Source of the DNA: Bacteroidota bacterium
Lineage (GTDB): Bacteria > Bacteroidota > Bacteroidia > Bacteroidales > F082
NCBI GenBank assembly: GCA_016715945.1
Contig: JADJXJ010000003.1
Coordinates: 372,001 to 436,000 of the forward strand
Direction: 5' to 3'
Length of the DNA: 64,000 nucleotides
This document shows, in pieces, positions 36,560 to 45,692 of the stretch. The position numbers and the translations under genes were made by a program. The notes beneath the pieces are model-generated. The model made no database searches, was not told the origin of the DNA, and was given only the letters and a program-made list of their open reading frames with translations. Position 1 is the first letter of the stretch. Each line of letters starts with the position of its first letter.

Positions 36560-37408
36560 ATGCATCTCATCCCCATCGAAACCGGTAACCTCAAACTCGA
36601 CGGCGGTGCCATGTTCGGTGTTGTGCCCAAAGTACTCTGGAGCAAGGTGTATCCCTGCGACGAAAACAACCTCTGCAATTGGGCCATGCGCTGCCTGCTG
36701 GTGGTTGACGGCGACCGGCATATCCTCATTGATAACGGCATAGGCAACAAGCAGGACGAAAAATGGCTGAGCCATTACTACCTCAACGGCGATGCCACCC
36801 TCGAATCGTCGCTGGCGACTGCCGGCTACAAGCCCGAAGACATCACCGATATGGTAATCACCCATATGCACTTCGACCATTGCGGCGGCAGCGTCAAATG
36901 GAATGCCGATCGCAGCGGCTACGAGCTGGCTTTTCCGAATGCCACATACTGGACCAGCCGCCAACAGTTCGAATGGGCCACCCAGCCCAACCGCCGCGAA
37001 GAGGCTTCGTACCTGAAAGAAAATATCCTGCCCATTTACGAAAGCGGAAAGCTGATGCTCATCGAAGAAGAAGGCGAATACATCACGGGCATCACCTTTA
37101 AGCTGTTCAATGGCCATACCGAAGGTCAGGTGATTCCATACATCCGCTACAGCGGAAAAACAGTGGTTTTTGCTGCCGATCTTCTTCCATCGTCGGCCCA
37201 TGTGCCCATGCCCTGGATTATGGCCTACGACACCCGGCCGCTTGTTACCCTGAAAGACAAAGAGCGTTTTTATGCCGATGCTCTCAGCGGCGATTTTGTG
37301 GTCTTTCTGGAACACGACCTCTACACCGAAGCCATCACACTGCAGGAAACGCCAAAAGGCGTGCGTGCTGACCGCAAAGGTAAGCTGTACGAATTGCTGG
37401 CTGGCTGA
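36560..37408 (+). CDS. Metallo-beta-lactamase-fold hydrolase
   Basis: A 282-residue cytosolic protein. The metal site motif is THMHFDHCGG (H102, H104, D106, H107), with a later NGHTEGQ and a Asp in FAADLLPS and an EHDLYTEA near the C-terminus. The arrangement resembles AHL-lactonase-like and related hydrolases that cut lactones, esters or phosphoesters. The substrate cannot be told. It has its own promoter and is not part of the surface operon. The last codons and stop (ATTGCTGGCTGGCTGAG) coincide with the first block of the dispersed repeat, so its C-terminus may have been changed by repeat insertion. Confidence 0.88.
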   Translation: MHLIPIETGNLKLDGGAMFGVVPKVLWSKVYPCDENNLCNWAMRCLLVVDGDRHILIDNGIGNKQDEKWLSHYYLNGDATLESSLATAGYKPEDITDMVITHMHFDHCGGSVKWNADRSGYELAFPNATYWTSRQQFEWATQPNRREEASYLKENILPIYESGKLMLIEEEGEYITGITFKLFNGHTEGQVIPYIRYSGKTVVFAADLLPSSAHVPMPWIMAYDTRPLVTLKDKERFYADALSGDFVVFLEHDLYTEAITLQETPKGVRADRKGKLYELLAG

Positions 37409-37726
37409 GTGCATTGCCTGCCTAACCTTTGAGGGCAGTTTGTTTTGCTAAAATCTTTATCATACTGATTGGCTGCCAATAAGTTTGGTTGCTGCTGACT
37501 GGTTTTTATGACCAACCAGAATCCGTTTATCCTTGTATTAATCATCGTTGAGCCTTTGTAATATTCTGATGGAACAAAGTGCTTTTTATAGCTCTTTCAA
37601 TCAGATATATATTTTTTAAAAAAGCAACCTTGGAATAAATTTTCTCTACCCCGACTTGACAAGCGTACAAATATTTCACTACATTAGCTTCGACAAACAA
37701 GTGATGCATGAGCGTTGCTAACTTTA
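37393..37726. repeat. Dispersed repeat, copy B
   Basis: Second copy of the element at 23062-23333 in the same orientation. The long block (37623-37726) is about 85% identical to copy A, and both end at AGCGTTGCTAACTTTA. Beyond it, 37727-37959 is AT-rich leader sequence without a gene and probably holds the promoter of the next gene (CCTAAATTTTTTTG near 37902). Confidence 0.8.
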
Positions 37727-37959
37727 TCCCCCCCAGAGGCAAGAGCTTTGGTGGTTTCTCATATCTAAAGGTCTGGATTGTTTATTGTTGCCATGAGCTT
37801 ATACACATACTTTTATTTCGCAAACAGTTTGTGCCTTGTTGCACAACAAAATACATTTTTTGGCTGGGGAAGAATAAGTTCGTTTAGCTTTTTAATATGC
37901 CTAAATTTTTTTGAAGGTTTATTAAGAGTTCTTTTTTTAACAATTAAATAAATAAAACA

Positions 37960-38598
37960 ATGAAAAATCTGTTTCAATATAAATTTAGATTGCCAATACA
38001 GGCACTCATTGTATTTACATTATTATTTATCGGCTGTGAAAAGACCTTAAATCACACTGAACCAGTAATAAATATTTGTTCAACTTCCAGACCTGAAATA
38101 TTAAGCGTTTCAAAACCATTGGAAATTGACAGTAAATCTTTCAACTCTTATATGGAGAAAACATCAATAAAGAATGATGGAAGTTTATCCATACACGAAG
38201 TTATTACCTATGTTGATAATCCGATACGTAGCATTGTACTTCAAAAAGACCAATTATGCGTCGACTCCTCATCAATTATTATTATGTCGTACTATGATAA
38301 TGAATTATTAGACTACTCTATTGAGATCGATGTTTTAGATGTAAATAATCAAATCAATATTTTTTACAATACCACATTATTTGCTTCGATTCTTTTTGAT
38401 CCAATGGAACGTGAAGAGATTGAATACATTGTATACTCTCCAAGCGGCAATGATTTTATTCGATGCTTTCGCACCGCATTAAATGCATGTTTGCAAGACC
38501 CTGAGTGTGCATTTTTATGCGGAATTGTCTGGAGACAATGTTTAGCAGGAATCGCGGCAGCATGCGCCTACCACACGATCATAAATCCCAGTAATTAA
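37960..38598 (+). CDS. AT-rich lipoprotein with Cys-rich C-terminal segment
   Basis: A 212-residue protein with a lipoprotein signal (lipobox LFIGC) and no recognised family. The middle is a soluble beta-rich region with repeated DNA-level AT bias. The last 50 residues carry six cysteines in a hydrophobic, helix-prone context (CFRTALNACLQDPECAFLC, then CLAGIAAACAY), unlike the rest of the protein. This end recalls small circular or disulfide-rich bacteriocin cores, but no leader or processing site is evident. Base composition is clearly lower in GC than in the neighbours, suggesting transfer. It is followed 56 bp later by a two-helix membrane protein that could be its partner. The function is not known. 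Confidence 0.6.
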   Translation: MKNLFQYKFRLPIQALIVFTLLFIGCEKTLNHTEPVINICSTSRPEILSVSKPLEIDSKSFNSYMEKTSIKNDGSLSIHEVITYVDNPIRSIVLQKDQLCVDSSSIIIMSYYDNELLDYSIEIDVLDVNNQINIFYNTTLFASILFDPMEREEIEYIVYSPSGNDFIRCFRTALNACLQDPECAFLCGIVWRQCLAGIAAACAYHTIINPSN

Positions 38599-38654
38599 TG
38601 TTATTTTGATTCTTATGTCGTTTCAAAATTATTAAATTTAATACACTTACTGTT

Positions 38655-38846
38655 ATGTATTACCCTTTAATCATCACGTTTCTTGTTTTGTCCGCTTTGC
38701 TAATGTTAAGCGCAATCATGGATATTATCAGATTGAAGCATGACAAGAGACTTATTTATCTGATTATTCTATTCCCTGTTTTGGGAAGTATAATTTATTT
38801 CCAGGCAATTCGCCCATCATTAAGAAGCAAGTCTAACCAGGGATAA
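38655..38846 (+). CDS. Two-helix PLDc_N-like small membrane protein
   Basis: A 63-residue protein with two membrane helices (about 4-24 and 31-51). The second helix, KRLIYLIILFPVLGSIIYFQ, matches the pattern of the PLDc_N (cardiolipin synthase N-terminal) module, which also occurs as stand-alone small proteins. The position after a Cys-rich lipoprotein in an AT-rich patch is compatible with an immunity or membrane-partner role, but that is inference. Alternatively it may be an independent orphan. Confidence 0.65.
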   Translation: MYYPLIITFLVLSALLMLSAIMDIIRLKHDKRLIYLIILFPVLGSIIYFQAIRPSLRSKSNQG

Positions 38847-39042
38847 TTCACACATCTTTCGTGGCAGATAATGCAGCAGCATTTGCATGCAGTGAAAAAT
38901 GTTATGCCTCCGTATTGACCTGCCCAAATGTCCAACAACATTAATTTGTGTGGAGTAATGCTAGCGATTGGTGGACATGGTCCGAATTGCTGTATAAAGT
39001 AAGAATTAACTAAGAAACCTTCAAATAAGTATAGTAACAACC

Positions 39043-39077
39043 AACTGAGCCACAGTCTTTTTAACTGTGGCTCAGTT
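39043..39077 (+). promoter_or_regulatory. Strong 13-bp hairpin in the leader of the first GLPGLI gene
   Basis: AACTGAGCCACAG (39043-39055) pairs perfectly with CTGTGGCTCAGTT (39065-39077) across a 9-nt loop TCTTTTTAA. It ends 17 bp before the ATG at 39095. There is no T-run after the stem, so it is not a standard terminator. It could stabilise the mRNA 5' end, block ribosome access, or be a dimeric operator. The rest of 38847-39042 holds no confirmed gene. Confidence 0.7.
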
Positions 39078-39094
39078 CAAAATCCATCAGCAAA

Positions 39095-39907
39095 ATGAGC
39101 GTATTATTTTTGATACTAATTATTTTGAATTCTATTGCATTATTTGGTCAGTTTGATGCGCCATACACAAGTCTGGATACTGCACGGTATCAAATAACCT
39201 ATTCCCTGAAATATCAGGAAGATTCGCTGAGTCCATCCTACATCAGGCAGGAAGATATGTTGCTCTTTGTGGGCAAAAAACTGAGCATGTTTCAAAGCCT
39301 CAATCTCTATCTGGGCGACAGTATTGCCCGTAGAATACCTACACCTGAGATGTTTGCTGCTTATTTTAACAATAATACTCAGGCTCCGCGGCCTGTGCTG
39401 CTTTTTCAGATATTCAAAAACTATCCTTTTGGGAAAAATACAGTAACAGAGCATTTAATAGGCAGTCCGTTTCTCTACGAAGAGGTCAGACCTGTTTGCA
39501 GGTGGCAGCTCACAGGAGAGACCAAAGTTCTGTATGACCAGAAAGCACAAAAAGCTGTCTGCCATTATGGTGGGCGTGAATGGGTTGCGTGGTTTACTCC
39601 GGAAATACCCATCAACGACGGGCCATACAAGTTTGATGGTTTGCCGGGCCTGATCATATTGTTGCACGACTCAAAAAAACATTATTCTTTTGAGTTTATT
39701 TCGATAAAAGAGCTTAAACACCTGGTTGTTATCGATTTAAAGCAATATGATTATGTAAAAGGTGGTCGTTTGGACTACATCAGAGCAAGAGAAAAAAATC
39801 ATGCTGAAGTACAACGACGATTGAAAGATGTTGGTGCTGACCAAACAACACTCATTGAAGTTTACCGTAAATTGGCCCGAAAAAACAATCCAATTGAGCT
39901 GAAGTGA
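39095..39907 (+). CDS. GLPGLI family protein 1
   Basis: A 270-residue secreted protein with a signal peptide (residues 1-18, ending LFGQ). It has the family hallmarks: RYQITYSLKYQEDS near the start, W..WFTPEIPINDGPYKFDGLPGLII near residue 180, and a C-terminal KKNNPIELK-like end (ARKNNPIELK). GLPGLI (Porph_ging) proteins are restricted to Bacteroidota, are probably periplasmic or at the outer membrane, and often neighbour carboxypeptidase-regulatory-like TonB receptors, as here. The molecular function is unknown. A paralogue follows 68 bp downstream. A strong hairpin precedes the start. Confidence 0.9.
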   Translation: MSVLFLILIILNSIALFGQFDAPYTSLDTARYQITYSLKYQEDSLSPSYIRQEDMLLFVGKKLSMFQSLNLYLGDSIARRIPTPEMFAAYFNNNTQAPRPVLLFQIFKNYPFGKNTVTEHLIGSPFLYEEVRPVCRWQLTGETKVLYDQKAQKAVCHYGGREWVAWFTPEIPINDGPYKFDGLPGLIILLHDSKKHYSFEFISIKELKHLVVIDLKQYDYVKGGRLDYIRAREKNHAEVQRRLKDVGADQTTLIEVYRKLARKNNPIELK

Positions 39908-39975
39908 TTAATGTTGACTTTCGCATTCAGTTTTAAACAAAATATTTCGCATGAGAGGCTAACATATTGACCTTT

Positions 39976-40809
39976 ATGAATTCCAGAAACAACTTTGCAT
40001 TTTGTTTATTAATTATTCTGGCTTACTCTAATTGTATAAGAGCTCAGTTTTTTCAGACCACTGCTAAAACACTCAACAATGCCGGATTGATGATAACTTA
40101 TGAGCTAAAGTTTAAAGAGGACAGCACTAATCTCAGTCTTCAGCGACGGGAGGAGATGGTTCTTCTGGTGGGAGATAGAGTCAGCATTTTTACCGGCAAG
40201 AACTTTTATGCTTTCCGGCAACAAGGAAAAAAAGCTGAGCGCGAGGGGCGTCTGGATGCATTTTTGGATGAGTTTAAAGCCAATAGCAGATTAGGCAGAT
40301 TTACGTATTCAATATACAAGAATTTTCCTGTCGGAAAGATTACTTATACAAACAAAGTGTTGCCAGGCTTTTTTCTTTATGAGGAAGATTTCGATGCTTT
40401 TCGGTGGGAATTAAAAGACACAATAGAAAAATTTGGCGACTACAATACGCGTTTGGCCGAGATAAACTATGGTGGTCGTTTGTGGGCAGCATGGTACACC
40501 ACCGAAGTGCCACTGAGCGAAGGCCCATACAAGTTCAGAGGATTGCCCGGACTCATTATAAAGATGGCCGACAGTAAAGGACATTATATTTTTGAGATTG
40601 TTTCAATTGAAAGGCTGTCAGAAATTACTCCTATAGAGCTTGAAGAACACGATTATGTTAGAACAAGCAGAGAGAGGTACCTCAGATCGGAAGAAAACCT
40701 GAGAATGGATATTATAAGCAGAGCTCGTGAGGCAGGTGCAAATAGTCAGGCTCAACAAACAGCAGCACGAAATATGCAGCGCAGGAATAACCCAATAGAG
40801 CTTAAATAA
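39976..40809 (+). CDS. GLPGLI family protein 2
   Basis: A 277-residue paralogue of the preceding gene, with a signal peptide ending IRAQ, MITYELKFKEDS, AAWYTTEVPLSEGPYKFRGLPG, and an identical NNPIEL ending. The ATG at 39976 is chosen because the signal peptide begins there; a TTG nine bases earlier is less likely. Its stop and the start of the TonB-receptor-like gene share a base (TAATG), so translation of the two is coupled and they should act together at the outer membrane. Confidence 0.9.
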   Translation: MNSRNNFAFCLLIILAYSNCIRAQFFQTTAKTLNNAGLMITYELKFKEDSTNLSLQRREEMVLLVGDRVSIFTGKNFYAFRQQGKKAEREGRLDAFLDEFKANSRLGRFTYSIYKNFPVGKITYTNKVLPGFFLYEEDFDAFRWELKDTIEKFGDYNTRLAEINYGGRLWAAWYTTEVPLSEGPYKFRGLPGLIIKMADSKGHYIFEIVSIERLSEITPIELEEHDYVRTSRERYLRSEENLRMDIISRAREAGANSQAQQTAARNMQRRNNPIELK

Positions 40810-43455
40810 TGCGCACTCTGGCAGTAAAACTTACCTTCACCTTCTTACTGACTTTTTGTCAAGCAACCCTCATTTGGTCACAAACCACCCTTACGGGTTT
40901 TATTGCTGATTTGCAGAAACAACCAATTCCAAATATCAATGTTGTTATTTCGCCCAACGGTCAAAGTACCATCTTAGCTTTTGGCTTTACCGACGACAGA
41001 GGTTATTTTACAATTTCATTCAACACCACACACGACAGTCTTGATGTAACTGTGAGTTCGCTTGCCTGGGCGCGGCAAACCAAAACAATTGTCAATGTAT
41101 CGCAGGAAATCAGGTTTACGCTGATCCCGGATGTGAAACAGTTGGAAACATTTACCGTTCGCGCTTCGCCCATAGCGCGTAAAGGCGACACCCTGAGTTA
41201 TCTGGTGCAATCCTTTGCAGGCAAAACAGATCGTTCCATCGAAGATGTGCTCCGCCGCATGCCGGGTATTGAAGTGGAACCTGGAGGTAAAATTCTTTAC
41301 AATGGGCTGCCCATTGAGAAGTTTTACGTGGAAGGCCTTGACCTGATGGACGGTCGCTATGCCCCGATAAGCCGCAACCTGCCCCACGAGGCTGTGACCA
41401 CTGTGGAGGTGCTCGAAAATCATCAACCCATTGAAATTCTTCGCGATCGGCTGAGCTCGCAGCAAGCATCACTCAACCTGAAACTGAAACGAAAAACTAC
41501 CTATACCGGTGCTGCAAAGATTGGTTCAGGTTTTGGCGAAGAACTGCTTTGGAATGCCGATGTTTCGCCGATGGCATTCACTCCGCATTTTCAGGCACTT
41601 GCTTCGGTACAGTCGAACAATACAGGTCAGGAAATAAAACAACAGTTCCAGATGCTTGGTTTTCAGGATGCGCAACTTCATCCGATCCGCCCGGACGAAT
41701 CAACGGTGCTCCTTGTTCCCCAGCCGCAACTTCCGTTGAATGATCTGAGTCGCTTCTTGTTCAACCAATCGCACCTGCTCAATCTGAATGGCCTTGCGAA
41801 ACTTAATAAAGGTTTAAGCTTGCGGGTGAACAACCATCTGCTGCACGACACCCACCTGTCGAACAGCACCACAAGACGGTTCATCTTCAGCCCCATTGAT
41901 TCTTCTGCATTCATCGAAACCCTGAACAATAAGGCGTTTTCGCAATTGCTGCGCACTACATCACCCTGAACAGCAATACCAGAAAGAACTACCTGGAAAA
42001 CAAACTTCAGTTCGAGGCGTGGGGGCGCGACGTAAATGCCATCGTAAGGTTTCAGGATGCCTATTCTTCACAGTTGCTCGAACAACCGCGGGTATTTCTT
42101 AGCAATAGTCTAAGAACTGTTTTCCCTGTAGCACGGCATCTGGTTGAGTTGAAGTCATTGGTTCAGTTTGAAAAGCAAGACGAATCGCTGAACCTCGAAC
42201 CCGGTATGTTCGAAAACATTTTCAACAACGGCAATCCCTACAAAGCAGCCAATCAAACTGTATTAACCAAACGTTTTTATACCCATCAGTCGGCAGGCTT
42301 CATTACCAAATGGAAAAGGCTCACATTTTTTCCTTCTGCCGGCTTTGTGTTCAGGCTGCAACACCTGAACACGCGCTTAACAACTTCACCCGAAGTATTG
42401 AATCCTCCAGACACAGGTTATTTCAATAATAATCAGATATTTATCATCAGGCCTTATATTAAAACCGGGTTGGAATACAAATACAAGTCATTGGTTTTGA
42501 AGGCCGAGTTGCCGTTGAGCCTGCATGTGCAACAATCTGACGACAAACATCACAGCGAGTTTTCTGCTGAATCAAATAAGCTTCTCGTTGAGCCAAAAGG
42601 CTCATTACATTATCAATTTAAGGGTTTCTGGCAAGCAGGCACAACATTGGCACTGATTCAACGACAAGTGGAACCGGACGAGCTGTATTATGGTTATATA
42701 CTCACGCACTACAACCTTTTAATCCGAAATCAACTCCCAAACGCTCAAACCAACGGCCGCACATTTTCGCTGCGCCTGTCCTACCGCAATCCGATTACAT
42801 CGCTCTTTCAATCAATTACTTATGCAAATTCGTATCTCAGGCAACCTTACCTGTTGAGCACTATGCTTTATCCCGATGGAAGGACCGAAGTTTTTCCGGT
42901 TGATATGCCGGTGCTGACCACCAGCCACAGTGTGCAGTACAACGGAAGTTATATTTGTCAGGGGCCAGGACTTCGTTGAGCCTTAAAGCCATGGGTGGAA
43001 CTTTTAAAAGACAGAATTTATTGAATGAAATGGTTTTCGCCACGCGAAACAGTCAGTTGTTTATCAATCCGCAGCTCAACACCCAGGTCACCAGCTGGAT
43101 GAATGCCGAATACGGATTCGAACAACGATGGCTGCTTGTAAGACCTGATCAGGCGGCAAAACGCCTGAACACCAGCTCGAAGCATCAGCTGAATGTTTAT
43201 GTGTATCTCCCGGGCAATACTATCATATCTTTAACTAATTCGTATTATCATTTTGGTTCAGGCGACGCTTACTTTTCCGATATGAGATTCAGCCGCAGGC
43301 TAAAGCCAAAAGGCATGGAGCTCGAGATTGCGGCAAACAACTTGTTCAATGCACGCACCTATGTTGAGTTTCATACCTCTTCTTTCACTTTATTCGAATA
43401 CATCTACGAGTTGAGGCCTGCACAGGCGCTTGTCACACTGAGGTTCGGCTTTTGA
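40809..43455 (+). pseudogene. Carboxypeptidase-regulatory-like TonB-dependent receptor homologue, broken by two frameshifts
   Basis: Three consecutive frames together encode about 880 residues of one receptor. The first (40809-41969) has a signal peptide, a CarboxypepD_reg-like beta domain (LTGFIADLQKQPIPNINVVI) and a plug domain (SIEDVLRRMPGIEVEPGGKI). The second (from about 41957 to 42994) and third (from about 42950) continue the outer-membrane barrel, ending in TLRFGF with the terminal Phe of barrel proteins. Reading must shift near 41945-41957 and again near 42945-42955. No programmed-slippage site is evident, though GGGG lies near the second. Either the gene is inactivated or the sequence has two errors. 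It is coupled to two GLPGLI genes and presumably imports or senses a ligand with them. Confidence 0.82.
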
Positions 43456-43460
43456 ATAAA

Positions 43461-43486
43461 AAACCCGCCTGAACAGGGGCGGGTTT
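43461..43486 (-). terminator. Bidirectional terminator between convergent genes
   Basis: A 9-bp stem AAACCCGCC/GGCGGGTTT with loop TGAACAGG. On the minus strand it is followed by a run of T (TTTTTTTATTC including the stem end), 8 bp after the coiled-coil lipoprotein gene. On the plus strand it can also end the receptor-like transcript. Confidence 0.85.
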
Positions 43487-43493
43487 GATGCGT

Positions 43494-44360
43494 TTAATCT
43501 ATCACAACCACCAGAAAGCGCGAGGCACTCCAAAAGTCGTCGGGGTGCAGGATTTTCAGGCTGTCCACCTGGCTTTCGCCCACCAGCTGGTAGCTTCCGG
43601 CCGGATGAACACTTACCAGGCGGCATTTTTTGCTAAAAATGGGCAGCGAGCGCAGGTCGCGGCGGTCGGCCATCGTAAACTCCGACTTGTCGAACTCTTC
43701 GCTTACCCTCCTGCTCCGGCCAATGCCGATGAAGCCGCCTTCTTTGGTGAGTACCTTTTTTTCTTCGAGCACCTTGCGTGTGCCAATGATGTACCATACC
43801 TTGTTCAGCTCGGCTTCCTGCTGGCCGATCACAGCTGTTTGCTGTTCGCTGAGTTTCTCCATGGTGGCCAGGTTGGTCTCCAGGTTGCGTATGGTGATAT
43901 TCATCTGCGCCAGGCTTTCCTTCAAACGGCCAATCTCGGCATCCTTTAGCTCAATCTGGGTGTTCAGGTTGGCAATCATCTTTTCAAGTTCGGCATTTTT
44001 GATGCCCTGGGTGCGAAGCTTACGTTGCAGATCGTCCACCATCTTTTTGTTTCTGAGCAAAAGCTCATAGATGGCTTCGATATCGCGGTTGATCTGCTCT
44101 TCCATCGACTTGCGTTTTTCGGGATCAGCTTCGCTGATTTCGGTGATGAGCCTTTCGCGCATTTTAATCTCATCCAGGTTCTGCTGAATGGCATTAAATG
44201 CCCGCACATAAGCCATCGTAATGGTGTCGCGCTCGACAGTTTCGGCCTTGAGGCTGTCGGTTTCGCGTTGCAAACGTTCAATTTCCTTTTTGTACTTCTC
44301 CGTGCAGCTGCCAAACGATATGGCCACACCTAATGCAATCAGAATCAACGCTCTTTTCAT
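43494..44360 (-). CDS. Coiled-coil lipoprotein, possibly Cbp1-like
   Basis: A 288-residue protein with a lipoprotein signal (lipobox ISFGSC, Cys at residue 19). Residues 20-195 are nearly continuous heptad coiled coil, with the Met/Leu/Glu/Lys pattern of TolC-adaptor-like or adhesin stalks. A compact C-terminal region (about 195-288) contains WYIIGTRKVLEEKKVLTKEG, then DLRSLPIFSKKCRLVSVHP. Similar Bacteroidota proteins are sometimes called Cbp1-type collagen-binding adhesins; I could not test that here. It is a single-gene unit ended by a strong terminator and divergent from iadA. Confidence 0.75.
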   Translation of the reverse strand: MKRALILIALGVAISFGSCTEKYKKEIERLQRETDSLKAETVERDTITMAYVRAFNAIQQNLDEIKMRERLITEISEADPEKRKSMEEQINRDIEAIYELLLRNKKMVDDLQRKLRTQGIKNAELEKMIANLNTQIELKDAEIGRLKESLAQMNITIRNLETNLATMEKLSEQQTAVIGQQEAELNKVWYIIGTRKVLEEKKVLTKEGGFIGIGRSRRVSEEFDKSEFTMADRRDLRSLPIFSKKCRLVSVHPAGSYQLVGESQVDSLKILHPDDFWSASRFLVVVID

Positions 44361-44497
44361 GCTCCTTCCTCCGATAATTTTTGCAAAGGTAGTGCCCCGG
44401 ACAGGGCAAATATTGTTAACAATCCAAAAAAAGTTTGCGTTGTTTTCCGGGATGCATGCCGTAGGAGAAGTTTAGCCTTTTGCTTGGATGAAAACTG

Positions 44498-44505
44498 TAT
44501 TTTTG
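44498..44505 (+). promoter_or_regulatory. -7 promoter box of the isoaspartyl dipeptidase gene
   Basis: TATTTTTG matches TAnnTTTG exactly, with a TTTTG at 44478-44482 upstream at a short spacing. Because the box lies inside the longest open frame (from 44484), it supports translation from the ATG at 44526 instead. Confidence 0.55.
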
Positions 44506-44525
44506 AGGCAACACGGAACATAATT

Positions 44526-45689
44526 ATGATCAAGCTATTGAAAAACTGCAGGGTGTATAGCCCTGAAGACCAAGGGTATCTGGATCTGCTCATTGGTGGC
44601 GGACGCATTCTGGCCATGGGCAGCCGGATTGAACCTCCTTCCGGAGCGGAAACTGAGGTGGTCGATTGCAGCCATCTTTTCGCCATTCCCGGGCTGATTG
44701 ATGCACATGTGCACATTGCCGGCGCCGGAGGCGAAGGCGGCCCGGCCACACGCACGCCCGAGATGCAGCTCTCGCATATGATCGAAGCGGGTGTAACCAC
44801 TGTGATTGGCTGCCTTGGCACCGATGGTTTCACGCGAAGCTTCGAGTCGGTGCTGATGAAAGTAAAATCGCTTCGCGCTGAGGGTGTCTCAGCCTGGATG
44901 TATGCAGGGGCCTATCAGGTGCCCACACCCACCCTCACCGGCGATGTAGGCCGCGACCTCAGCCTGATCGACGAAGTGATAGGGGTGGGCGAAATTGCCC
45001 TCTCGGACCATCGCTCCTCGCATCCAACCACCTCCGAACTCACCCGCCTGGCAGCCCATGCCAGGGTAGGGGGCATGCTGGGCGGAAAAGCCGGTATCGT
45101 CAACATTCACATGGGCGATGCCAAAAATCCGTTTGCCCCAATCTATTCGGTAGTCGAAAACAGCGAGCTGAGCTTCAGGCAGTTCTTCCCCACCCATATC
45201 AACCGCAACCACTATATCTTCGAAGATGCCAAAGCCTATGGCAAACTTGGAGTAGTGGATATCACCACCAGCTCATACCCTTATTTTCCCGATGAAGAGA
45301 TCAAGCCTTCAGAGGCGGTCAGGTTGCTGCTCGAGGCCGGTGTGCCGGTCGAGCATATTACCATGACTTCCGATGCCTTTGGCTCGCTGCCGCTCTTCGA
45401 TGCGGAGGGCAATCTGCTCAGGCTCGAAATGGGGTTGCTCCGCTCGCTCTTCGATGAAATGCGCGACATTGTGCTTCGCGAAAAACTCGATCTGAGCACT
45501 GCCCTGCGCACCGTGACAAGCAACCCTGCCCGCGTGCTCCGGCTCTCAGCCAAGGGTTGCATCGCTCCCGGTGCTGATGCCGACATCTGCCTGCTCGATG
45601 AGCAATTGCAGCTGAAAGATGTAATGGCGTTGGGCCGGTGGATGATGCGCGATGCAAAGCTCCTGCGCAAAGGCACTTACGAAAAATAA
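44526..45689 (+). CDS. iadA: Isoaspartyl dipeptidase (beta-aspartyl peptidase)
   Basis: A 387-residue amidohydrolase, close to the 390 residues of E. coli IadA. Visible motifs are GLIDAHVHIAGAGGEGGP (binuclear zinc His pair), VTTVIGCLGTDG, SDHRSSHPT, VNIHMGDAKNPF, FFPTHINRN and MTSDAFGSLP with the final Asp. The enzyme cleaves beta-aspartyl dipeptides formed by isomerised Asp/Asn residues. The ATG at 44526 is chosen over one at 44484 because a promoter box lies between them and the family length fits. It converges with pbp1A. Confidence 0.93.
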   Translation: MIKLLKNCRVYSPEDQGYLDLLIGGGRILAMGSRIEPPSGAETEVVDCSHLFAIPGLIDAHVHIAGAGGEGGPATRTPEMQLSHMIEAGVTTVIGCLGTDGFTRSFESVLMKVKSLRAEGVSAWMYAGAYQVPTPTLTGDVGRDLSLIDEVIGVGEIALSDHRSSHPTTSELTRLAAHARVGGMLGGKAGIVNIHMGDAKNPFAPIYSVVENSELSFRQFFPTHINRNHYIFEDAKAYGKLGVVDITTSSYPYFPDEEIKPSEAVRLLLEAGVPVEHITMTSDAFGSLPLFDAEGNLLRLEMGLLRSLFDEMRDIVLREKLDLSTALRTVTSNPARVLRLSAKGCIAPGADADICLLDEQLQLKDVMALGRWMMRDAKLLRKGTYEK

Positions 45690-45692
45690 ACC

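Noticed and set aside
37542..37742. A 66-residue minus-strand frame in repeat copy B, similar to a frame in copy A
   Set aside because: The shared frame is open by chance in the repeat. Differences between copies are spread over all codon positions and neither has a domain or a consistent start.
41945..41960. Programmed ribosomal frameshift in the receptor gene
   Set aside because: No slippery heptamer or downstream structure is evident, and a second shift follows about 1 kb later, which suggests inactivation or error.
44484..44525. Extended N-terminus of the isoaspartyl dipeptidase from the ATG at 44484
   Set aside because: A -7 promoter box lies inside this stretch, and the family length fits the start at 44526.
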